Source: Myxococcota bacterium (lineage in GTDB: Bacteria; Myxococcota_A; Polyangia; HGW-17; JAJRWW01). Taken from it: 6,375 nucleotides of DNA. A program made the translations under genes and the position numbers. Where the stretch lies: contig JAJRWW010000675.1 of assembly GCA_024276595.1 (NCBI GenBank), positions 1-6,375 of the forward strand. Reading direction: 5' to 3'. The notes under the pieces were generated by a model. That model searched no databases. It saw only the letters and a program-made list of their open reading frames with translations, and was not told the DNA's origin. Of the stretch, positions 1 through 5,259 are shown in pieces. Positions within the stretch are counted from its first letter, which is position 1; each line of letters opens with the position of its first letter.

Positions 1-1586
1 CGCACCGAGCTTTCGCTGGAGAGGACGAGTGCCTGCACGGGCACGGAGTTGGTGAGCTTGTGCACCGGGTAGGCATAGTGGAAGCCCAGGACCCGGTCGA
101 ACATCCACAGCCGCGGGCGAGCCATGGCCGGCCCTCGGAGGCGCTTGATGAGGCCCACGTGGGTGAATCCGCTGCTGGTCTCCATCAGGTGCTCGGTTTC
201 GAAGTAGTAGCTGCCCACGGCCAGGCAGGGCTCGCCTCGCGCCAAAATGGCAAGGAGCCTGGCCCGCACGGTGGGGGTGAGGGAGGCCCGGGCCACCCGG
301 GCGAGCCGCTTGCGGATTTGGCGTATCTCGGCGCTGAGCCGCAAGTAGTCGCGTCGGTCCGCCTCGATGCTCCGGCGTTTGTGGCGCCGCCAGGCCGCCT
401 GGAGCGCCGGGTTGCGCCGGCCGTGGAGGATGTACTCCAGGCGGGCCAGCTCGGCCAGGGCCCGTGGCCGCAGCCGGGCCAGGCGGGCGCCAGCGCGCCA
501 TCTTGCGCCATTGCGCCGGCTCACGGCGGGGGGATCCCCATGCCCGCCAGCGCGGGCAAAGGCCCCCTTTCCAAAGGTGGCGTCGAAGCGGCGAGCCACC
601 ACGGCAATGTGCCTCAGGATGGCCCGGAGCTGGTCGGCGGAGACCCGACCGTGGGTCCAGGCATCTCCGAGGGAGGCCAGCAGGGCGCGGTGGTGGAAGG
701 CTCGGTAGCGCCTGGAGTCGAAGAGCAGGCCCGCCTGCCTTGCCCTCCGCACAAGGTGAGCCAAAAAGTCGGAGAGCTCAGCCATCGCTCCCTGCTTGGC
801 CTCGTAGATGCGGCGGGTGAGCGCCCAAAGATGGGCAGGGCGTAGCGGCGAGTCCGCGGGAGCGCTCCTTCCCAGCACCCTGGCGGAGAAGGAGATGCGC
901 TCCATCAGGGAGATTGCCAGGCGCCTGGCCCAGCCCCTGGCGGCTCGGCGCAGGGGCGAGGCTGCGCGTCGCCATGGGCTGGGGAGGCCACGCCAAAGCG
1001 CTGCCAGGCGGGGACGGCGCAAGAGCAGGTAGCTTCGCAGGCGTAGGCGGCGCAGACCAGCGGCGTGGCGATGCCAGAACGATCTGTCGTCGAGAGCTGG
1101 GCTCGCTGCGTCCCTGGCAATGGCTGTGGCCAGGAGGAGCATTTGGAGCTGGGCGGTGGAGACCACCGGCCAGCTATGGACGAGACGGGTTCGCCCGGCG
1201 GTGCTCCAGGGGCGGGATGGCTCCCTGTCCACCGCCACCGCGAAGATATGGGCCTCCCATGCGGGGCCGAAGAGACCGAGCTGGAAGCTGGCCCCGGGGC
1301 CAAGATCCAGGTCCAGCAGGGCATTGCGGCCCCTTGCGCAGAGGTTCACCGCCTTGGGGAAGAGATCATCGCCGTTGTACAGGTATCGGTGCATGTAAGC
1401 GCGGTCTCTGACAAAGAGTGAGAAAGGACGACCGCGCCCGGGAGGCGAGAAGGGACCTCCAACAACCACAAGGGGTGGGGTGGGGGGGGGTGGGGAATGA
1501 CTCTTTGCTGGGCAGGCGGCCCAGGCCGAGCTTGTGCCAAGGAGTGCCAGGAGCAGCAGGAGCTGCCGTCGAGGTTGGGGGGACAC
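1..1586 (-). CDS. Exported Arg-rich protein of unknown function (C-terminus cut by window edge)
   Basis: An open frame runs from a GTG at 1586 to the left edge without a stop: 528 complete codons, C-terminus missing. The first 24 residues form a clear Sec signal peptide: positively charged start (PRRQ), a Leu/Ala core (residues 9-17) and an AWA-type cleavage site near residue 23. A Pro-rich stretch (33-39) follows, then a region containing VVVGGPF and DRAYMHRYLYNG. Residues about 172-241 are strikingly rich in Arg, Leu and Trp, and much of the rest looks helical and basic. Near the end are Cys454 and a GFTHVGL motif with His476; a permuted NlpC/P60-like (YiiX) fold could be imagined there, but this is only a guess. 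I do not recognise the family. The start is chosen because it alone gives the signal peptide and lies 7 bp after the upstream stop, implying coupling with the KOW gene. The long plus-strand frames opposite are shadows. Confidence 0.85.
   Translation of the reverse strand, partial: MSPQPRRQLLLLLALLGTSSAWAACPAKSHSPPPPTPPLVVVGGPFSPPGRGRPFSLFVRDRAYMHRYLYNGDDLFPKAVNLCARGRNALLDLDLGPGASFQLGLFGPAWEAHIFAVAVDREPSRPWSTAGRTRLVHSWPVVSTAQLQMLLLATAIARDAASPALDDRSFWHRHAAGLRRLRLRSYLLLRRPRLAALWRGLPSPWRRAASPLRRAARGWARRLAISLMERISFSARVLGRSAPADSPLRPAHLWALTRRIYEAKQGAMAELSDFLAHLVRRARQAGLLFDSRRYRAFHHRALLASLGDAWTHGRVSADQLRAILRHIAVVARRFDATFGKGAFARAGGHGDPPAVSRRNGARWRAGARLARLRPRALAELARLEYILHGRRNPALQAAWRRHKRRSIEADRRDYLRLSAEIRQIRKRLARVARASLTPTVRARLLAILARGEPCLAVGSYYFETEHLMETSSGFTHVGLIKRLRGPAMARPRLWMFDRVLGFHYAYPVHKLTNSVPVQALVLSSESSV
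1472..1495 (+). repeat. G-quadruplex-type G-tract including a G9 run
   Basis: The plus strand reads G4, T, G4, T, G9, T, G4 with single-base loops, a textbook candidate for a very stable parallel quadruplex. It lies on the template strand of the exported-protein gene, where the mRNA carries the matching C-tract that encodes the Pro-rich stretch after the signal peptide. Confidence 0.85.
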
Positions 1587-1593
1587 GGCCTGG

Positions 1594-2547
1594 CTACTTG
1601 AGGACCACGTCCTTGGCGTCGAGCTTCACCGACATGGTACCCAGGCGTATCTTGAGCTGGCCCTTGGCGTCCGCGGCGTCCACCACACCGATCTTGCCCG
1701 CGAAAAGGCCGCGGGTCACGCGGATGGTGTCGCCAGCCTGGATGCCGCGCGTCAGCTTCGCTTTCTTGTCCTCCCGGATGGCCTCCTTGGCCTCCACGAA
1801 GTCGTTCTGGCGGGTCCAGGCGAGATGGAAATACAGAGGGAGCAGGGCCTGGAGGGCTTCCCGCGCCTGGTCCAGGAAGGAGGGCCCAGCGTCACAGACG
1901 TCATCCTTGGGGTACGAGTGCGCCACCGTAAACACCCTTGGCTCATCTCCGGGATCCCTGGCGGCGCTCGAGAAGCGCTGAAGGAGCCCCCGAAGCTGGT
2001 CCCCATCCACCTCTGTAGCCGGGCTGTGCTCCTCGCCGGTGAGCCCCAGGAGGAAGGCGGGCGGGAGCCCATTCAGGAGGTCCACCAGCGACTGCATGTG
2101 CCAGCGATCAGCTAGCTTGGAGAGCATGTTCTCGCGGTCCACCGCGGCGTTGGGGTGCAGCCTGAGGCTCACCTCGGCGCCGGGGTGGGCAACTGAGATA
2201 CAAAGGAGCATGTGCTCGCGAAATGGAGACGGATCGGCCACCAGCGAGCTCATGGAGGTCGAACGCGTGTTGCGCGAGGAGAGCTCTCGGCGCTCGGCCT
2301 CGGAGCGGGTGAAGTAGATCTGCTGGTCAGAGACGGTGTTGTTGTTCCACAGCGCAGGGTGCTCGACAGAGGCCTCCATGCTGAGCGGTGGGGAGCCCGG
2401 GGAGGGGTGAAGGGGAGATATCTCTCGTCCCAGAGAGATCAGCTTGTCCTTGACCCGCATCCGCTCCAGGTTGAAGGCGTTGCTCTGCCACTTGGAGGGC
2501 GCATAGGCCTCGAAGTCGGTGGCCTCGAACCCGTGGAAGATCTGCAT
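1594..2547 (-). CDS. Uncharacterised protein with C-terminal KOW domain
   Basis: The protein has 317 residues, starting at ATG 2547 with an AGAGG ribosome-binding site 4 bp upstream. Residues 269-317 match a KOW/SH3-like domain as in NusG, Spt5 and ribosomal protein L24: GDTIRVTRGLFAGKIGVV, then a DAKGQ turn and alternating hydrophobic strands. The N-terminal portion opens with FHGFEATDFEAY and continues with a SNAFNLERM segment and an EHPALWN segment. The order resembles, in outline only, the DUF1054 (YktB-like) layout of a GF..DF motif, an R-M-x-x-x-K helix and a downstream conserved segment; I treat that as an unproven lead. A charged helix with WTRQNDFVEAKEAIRED links to the KOW domain. 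KOW domains bind RNA or proteins, so a nucleic-acid or ribosome/RNA-polymerase role is possible; nothing here shows which. No signal peptide or membrane segment is seen, so it is probably cytoplasmic. It lies 62 bp after the repeat protein and 7 bp before the exported protein. Confidence 0.86.
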   Translation of the reverse strand: MQIFHGFEATDFEAYAPSKWQSNAFNLERMRVKDKLISLGREISPLHPSPGSPPLSMEASVEHPALWNNNTVSDQQIYFTRSEAERRELSSRNTRSTSMSSLVADPSPFREHMLLCISVAHPGAEVSLRLHPNAAVDRENMLSKLADRWHMQSLVDLLNGLPPAFLLGLTGEEHSPATEVDGDQLRGLLQRFSSAARDPGDEPRVFTVAHSYPKDDVCDAGPSFLDQAREALQALLPLYFHLAWTRQNDFVEAKEAIREDKKAKLTRGIQAGDTIRVTRGLFAGKIGVVDAADAKGQLKIRLGTMSVKLDAKDVVLK

Positions 2548-2551
2548 ATGG

Positions 2552-2556
2552 CCTCT
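2552..2556 (-). promoter_or_regulatory. Ribosome-binding site of the KOW-domain gene
   Basis: AGAGG lies 4 bp before the ATG at 2547. It supports this start and shows that the gene has its own initiation signal although it probably shares a transcript with the repeat protein. Confidence 0.6.
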
Positions 2557-2609
2557 GTGGATTCACCAGGGGAGGGCCCAGGCTGGCGCCAGGCTCCCGT
2601 GGGCGAAGG

Positions 2610-3164
2610 TCACTGCTGGCTATTGGGATCGTGACCATCCGAGGGCGGAGGGACGGGCTGCTCGTGGCCCTCCTGGTACTGCTGGTCCACGGGCTGCTGG
2701 TAGCCCTCCTGGTACTGCTGGTCCACGGGCTGCTGGTAGCCCTCCTGGTACTGCTGGTCCACGGGCTGCTGGTAGCCCTCCTGGTACTGCTGGTCCACGG
2801 GCTGCTGGTAGCCCTCCTGGTACTGTTGACCAGAAGAGTACTGGTCGGCTGCCATCGCCTCCGCGGGTCCGCCAGGAGCGGCTCCGGGCTCAGCGCCCCC
2901 AAAGTCCGCCGCTGGCAGCGAGCTGGGGTCCGTCGCGACGGGCCCGCCTTCCGTGTAGGCGGCCTCTCCAGCGGCCACATCGGAGTACCCGGGGTCGGCG
3001 TAGGCGCCCCCGACCTCCTCGGTCTGAGCAACGGCGTCGGCCGACTCCACTATGTCGAAGTCGTCGCTGGGGACCTGTTGGTACACCTCTTCAGAGACGT
3101 CTTCCCCCCGAAGCTTGCGGTTGTAGATGTCCAGGGCTCTGCAGAGATCTTCATAGGGAATCAT
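2610..3164 (-). CDS. Low-complexity protein with tandem 12-residue Gln/Tyr/Pro repeats
   Basis: I place the start at ATG 3164, giving 184 residues that begin MIPYEDLCRALDIYNRK. The frame is open up to 3221, but the extra 19 residues look like translated leader and would overlap the promoter proposed at 3206-3234. Residues 1-22 look like the only folded part, a short amphipathic helix. From about 23 to 112 the chain is acidic and rich in Ala, Gly, Pro, Asp and Glu, as in disordered regions. Residues 113-172 are five copies of the unit QQYQEGYQQPVD, four exact and the last degenerate. A short PPSDGHDPNSQQ tail follows. I see no signal peptide, membrane helix or catalytic motif. Its Gln/Tyr richness recalls prion-like or condensate-forming segments, but that is inference. 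It is followed by the KOW and exported-protein genes, probably in one transcript. Function unknown. Confidence 0.8.
   Translation of the reverse strand: MIPYEDLCRALDIYNRKLRGEDVSEEVYQQVPSDDFDIVESADAVAQTEEVGGAYADPGYSDVAAGEAAYTEGGPVATDPSSLPAADFGGAEPGAAPGGPAEAMAADQYSSGQQYQEGYQQPVDQQYQEGYQQPVDQQYQEGYQQPVDQQYQEGYQQPVDQQYQEGHEQPVPPPSDGHDPNSQQ
2649..2828 (-). repeat. 36-bp in-frame tandem repeat, five units
   Basis: Five consecutive 36-bp units encode a 12-residue motif. The four units nearest the protein N-terminus are essentially identical at DNA level; the only difference I see is the first Gln codon, CAA instead of CAG. The fifth unit carries substitutions that give HEQPVP instead of YQQPVD. Near-identity at silent positions points to recent copy-number change. 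Because 36 is a multiple of three, gain or loss of units keeps the frame. Confidence 0.95.
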
Positions 3165-3430
3165 GGAAGTCCACCACCGGGCGATGACCGTTCGCCAACC
3201 CGCTGAAGGTACCAGCCACATCGCAGAGCGTCAATGATTGCGTCCGCAGCGCCCAGGGGAATAGAGCTCCGGCGCCGGGGCAGGAGGGCGGGCACCAAGG
3301 GGGACGCAGGCGCGGGGCGTGGTGCGGGGCACGGCAGGGCGACCAGACAGCGGAGATCCAGGGAGCGAGGTCAAAGACGCTGGCCTGCCCGCAGACAGCG
3401 GCTGTAGCCCAGGCACGGCGGGAGGCCCAA
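3165..3430. other. 266-bp intergenic gap between the tmk/PDZ cluster and the repeat-protein cluster
   Basis: No credible gene lies here; the open frames crossing it are extensions or shadows of neighbours. It contains the leftward promoter at 3206-3234. A nested hairpin can be drawn at 3383-3414 (GCCTG/CAGGC outside, ACAG/CTGT inside) shortly after the PDZ gene's stop. It lacks a T-run on the transcribed strand, so I do not call it an intrinsic terminator. The rest is GC-rich with no recognised motif. Confidence 0.6.
3206..3234 (-). promoter_or_regulatory. Probable sigma70-type promoter of the repeat/KOW/exported-protein cluster
   Basis: Reading leftward, a TTGACG -35 hexamer (3229-3234) is separated by exactly 17 bp from a TACCTT -10 hexamer (3206-3211), which is preceded by TG one base upstream (extended -10). 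The -35 matches the consensus at five of six bases, the -10 at only three. The start codon at 3164 would lie about 35 bp after the expected transcription start. It sits in the only sizeable gene-free gap of the window, which favours it, but no experimental support is available. Confidence 0.5.
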
Positions 3431-4087
3431 TCACATGGCCTGTGGACGTGACCTGGATCGGGCCCGGACCTGGTCCGCTATCTTCACAACGAACACCAGC
3501 GGCCTGCCGTCGCGATAGAGGCGAACTACCAGGCGACGGGCAGAGCGCAGAGCCTTCCACAGGCGGGCCATGTCGTCCGGGCGTCTGAGCGGGTTGCCGT
3601 TCACGTCGGCGATGATGTCTCCCCTGCGCAGCCCTGAGCGAGACATGCAAGGATCCCCCGGATGAAAGGAGCGAATGTACCATCCACCGAAGATGGACCT
3701 GGAGCGATCCGCGCTCATCTTCCAATAATGTCTCCCGCCGGGGAGCTGGCTGCGGGCGACCATCTGCACGTCCACTCCCTGCAAGAACACTCCCGGCTTG
3801 CGGTCGAGCACACGCAGTAGCTGGGACCTGAGGATCACGCCGGGTGACGCCGGGCAGGGGAGGTAATGGGGCCTGGTAGAGACATCTGGGCCAGAGACAT
3901 CTGGGCCAGAGGCATCGGGGGGAGGAGGGCGTCTGGGAGGCTCCTTGATGCTGCGAGCCGTGAAGGGATCGTCTGCAGATCTCGAGCGACTCGCCGAGGC
4001 CACCGACAGGGTCCAGGCCGCCGTGAGCAGGAGCAGGACCAGCGGAGCATCGAGGAGCCTCGACGAGTGTCTTTCAGGAGGTCGCAT
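3431..4087 (-). CDS. Membrane-anchored GspC-like PDZ-domain protein
   Basis: The protein has 218 residues from ATG 4087. Residues about 11-32 are a hydrophobic helix (LLDAPLVLLLLTAAWTLSVA), an N-terminal anchor or uncleaved signal, so most of the chain should be periplasmic. A Pro-rich linker (about 50-80) contains a duplicated GPDVS. A segment beginning ILRSQLLRVLD (85-95) resembles the homology region of type II secretion protein GspC. Residues about 134-203 form a PDZ domain with the SGLRRGDIIADVNGNPL core (151-167) and a closing RLVVRLYRDGRP strand pair. In GspC these parts link the inner membrane to the secretin GspD. No other secretion gene is visible here, so it may be a stand-alone paralogue or a general PDZ adaptor. 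The gene overlaps the tmk end by 14 bp and so is translationally coupled. The frame is open up to 4258, but the upstream part only shadows tmk. Confidence 0.78.
   Translation of the reverse strand: MRPPERHSSRLLDAPLVLLLLTAAWTLSVASASRSRSADDPFTARSIKEPPRRPPPPDASGPDVSGPDVSTRPHYLPCPASPGVILRSQLLRVLDRKPGVFLQGVDVQMVARSQLPGGRHYWKMSADRSRSIFGGWYIRSFHPGDPCMSRSGLRRGDIIADVNGNPLRRPDDMARLWKALRSARRLVVRLYRDGRPLVFVVKIADQVRARSRSRPQAM
3878..3922 (-). repeat. 15-bp direct repeat in the PDZ protein linker
   Basis: A 15-bp unit occurs twice exactly (3878-3892 and 3893-3907), with a diverged third copy at 3908-3922. It encodes the duplicated GPDVS of the Pro-rich linker. This is an in-frame, probably neutral, linker-length repeat. 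Confidence 0.85.
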
Positions 4088-4694
4088 TCTCCTCCAGAGC
4101 GCGCAGGGCTGCGGCCTCCAGCGCTGCACCCACGGAGTCCATGTCGCCGTTGCCGTCGTGGACCTGCACCCGTTGCTCGGGCATGCCGAGGGCGAGCTCC
4201 TCGTACCTCGCAGCCACCGACCGCTGAAAGCGCTCCCTGTCGTATATCTCCTCGTCACTCCCTCGCGATCCGCGCCGCGCAGCGGCCACGTCCGGGTCCA
4301 CGCGGAGCAGGAGAGTGAGGTCGGGCGGGCGGGCTTCCCGATTTATGGAGGCCACCCAGTCGAGGTCCATGTCGATGGACTGGTAGGCGAGGGACGAGAG
4401 CACGTAGCGGTCGCTGATCACGTGGACCCCGCGAGCCAGGAGCGGCTCTATCTCGGTGCGCAGGTGATGGAGGCGGTCTGCGGCGAAGAGGAGGGCCAGG
4501 GAGGCCGGATCCGGTGGCGCATCCAGGAGGCCTAGCTGCTCCCTGATGAGGCGCCCCACCGGCCCTCCCGAGGGCTCTGCCGTCAGGTGGGCTTCAAAAC
4601 CTCTGCGCTGGAGGAAGGAGTGCAGGCGCTGCGCCTGACTGGAGGTGCCGGCGCCATCGATTCCCTCGATGGCAATTAGGAGACCTCGGCTCAG
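4074..4694 (-). CDS. tmk: Thymidylate kinase (dTMP kinase) with altered P-loop
   Basis: It phosphorylates dTMP to dTDP with ATP in the cytoplasm, a step of dTTP synthesis. Visible family features, numbered from the CTG start (206 residues, typical for the family): LLIAIEGIDGAG at 5-16 (P-loop strand), AEPSGGPVGRLIRE at 39-52 (cf. the usual REPGGTPLG..IRE), AADRLHHL at 71-78, SDRYVLSSLAYQ with the DRY motif at 95-97, and the Arg-rich LID near 140-144 followed by FQRSVAARYEEL. The Walker A lysine is replaced: G-A-G-T-S-S-Q instead of G-A-G-K-S/T-T-Q, with Thr17 at the Lys position. The first conventional start (GTG, 4559) would delete the P-loop, so the gene must begin upstream. No ATG, GTG or TTG is in frame just before the P-loop. 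CTG at 4694 gives MSRGLLIAIEG and lies 5 bp after the ybjN-like stop, so reinitiation there is my choice. The identity is firm, the exact start less so. Confidence 0.92.
   Translation of the reverse strand: MSRGLLIAIEGIDGAGTSSQAQRLHSFLQRRGFEAHLTAEPSGGPVGRLIREQLGLLDAPPDPASLALLFAADRLHHLRTEIEPLLARGVHVISDRYVLSSLAYQSIDMDLDWVASINREARPPDLTLLLRVDPDVAAARRGSRGSDEEIYDRERFQRSVAARYEELALGMPEQRVQVHDGNGDMDSVGAALEAAALRALEENATS
4091..4095 (-). promoter_or_regulatory. Ribosome-binding site of the PDZ gene, inside tmk
   Basis: GGAGG lies 3 bp before the ATG at 4087, within the last tmk codons. The spacing is tight, but it is the only purine-rich site near this start and fits translational coupling across the 14-bp overlap. 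Confidence 0.55.
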
Positions 4695-4699
4695 GGGTC

Positions 4700-5173
4700 T
4701 TACCCGGCGGTGCGGTCGGTGTAGCGGGTGCCGCCAAACTGCTCCACCAGCTCGTCGTCGAACTTGTCGGCGTAGGCCGCAACCCGCTCGATCATCTCCA
4801 CCACCTCGGAGCGATCCAGGTCCCGCGTGGTGCGGTCGGCGGTGATGATGACCCGGTCCTGGCGCACCGCAAAGGCGCAGGACCAGAGCTGGTCGGCGTT
4901 GAGCGTGAGCAGCTTTTCGAAGATCTTGTCCCGACCCTCGTCCGGGAGGATGATGACAGGCGCCACAACCTGAAAGTAGCCGTAATCGGCGCCATTATCC
5001 CCGATAAGGAGGTGAATCCTGACAGACGCAGATCCCTGCCGGAAGGCCCACGCCGGGTGGCCATCGGCGGTCTTCATCTTTACGTCGTCAGGGGTTAGCC
5101 CCTCCTCCTTGAGGTGGCTCTCGACCAGGGTGACAACACGCTCTAGCTCAGCCTTTTGCTTGTCCGTGGGCAT
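4700..5173 (-). CDS. YbjN-family protein (type III secretion chaperone-like fold)
   Basis: The protein has 157 residues from ATG 5173, chosen for its strong GGAGGG site 4 bp upstream; the frame is open to 5248, but those residues lack support. The pattern fits the YbjN/CesT-like fold: an N-terminal helix (KQKAELERVVTLVESHLKEEG), strands around AWAFRQGSASVRIHLLIG and YFQVVAPVIILPDE, the helix DKIFEKLLTLNADQL, strands CAFAVRQDRVIITADR, and a C-terminal helix from about 120 (RSEVVEMIERVAAYADKFDDELVEQF). YbjN-family proteins are small cytoplasmic proteins with poorly known roles, linked in enterobacteria to stress and motility regulation. No secretion signal is seen. The stop lies 5 bp before the proposed tmk start, so the two are co-translated. 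The fold assignment is by pattern recognition only. Confidence 0.75.
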   Translation of the reverse strand: MPTDKQKAELERVVTLVESHLKEEGLTPDDVKMKTADGHPAWAFRQGSASVRIHLLIGDNGADYGYFQVVAPVIILPDEGRDKIFEKLLTLNADQLWSCAFAVRQDRVIITADRTTRDLDRSEVVEMIERVAAYADKFDDELVEQFGGTRYTDRTAG

Positions 5174-5177
5174 TGGT

Positions 5178-5183
5178 CCCTCC
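5178..5183 (-). promoter_or_regulatory. Ribosome-binding site deciding the YbjN-like start
   Basis: GGAGGG lies 4 bp before ATG 5173, a near-perfect Shine-Dalgarno. It rejects the longer frame that opens at 5248. Confidence 0.75.
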
Positions 5184-5199
5184 GTTGTGGGTGACGTAG

Positions 5200-5227
5200 A
5201 GATTACCCAGCCTGGGGCCGATTGCAA
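5200..5227 (-). promoter_or_regulatory. Possible weak promoter before the YbjN-like gene
   Basis: TTGCAA (5222-5227) and TAATCT (5200-5205), 16 bp apart, lie in the 86-bp gap after the exonuclease gene. They match the consensus at four and three of six bases. Location is the main argument; the match itself is poor, and the gene may simply be read through from upstream. Confidence 0.25.
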
Positions 5228-5259
5228 GCGGAAGAAACAGGAGGCCAAAGCTGCACTGG

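Noticed and set aside
60..845. 261-codon plus-strand open frame
   Set aside because: It lies opposite the exported-protein gene, has no Shine-Dalgarno or recognisable motif, and its composition (Gly/Pro/Ala/His) is typical of an antisense shadow in GC-rich DNA.
1509..1517. Lipobox in the exported protein (Cys after AWAA)
   Set aside because: Trp at -3 does not fit the usual Leu/Val/Ile of a lipobox; ordinary signal-peptidase I cleavage after AWA is more likely.
2649..2828. CRISPR array suggested by regularly spaced repeats
   Set aside because: Units are directly contiguous without unique spacers and are in frame within a coding sequence.
2327..3031. Minus-strand frame with repeated RRATSSPWTSST
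   Set aside because: It is the repeat array read out of frame; the same DNA is better explained by the two adjacent minus-strand genes with intact starts and stops.
2631..3206. Plus-strand frame encoding a repeated hydrophobic LLVALLVLLVHG motif that looks like membrane helices
   Set aside because: It is the reverse complement of the Gln/Tyr repeat (CAG/CTG codons read as Leu); no start signal and no non-repeat support.
3383..3414. Nested hairpin after the PDZ gene as a rho-independent terminator
   Set aside because: Outer and inner stems are only 5 and 4 bp, mismatched between, and there is no T-run on the transcribed strand.
3945..4535. 196-codon plus-strand open frame
   Set aside because: It mirrors tmk, whose motifs are clear on the minus strand.
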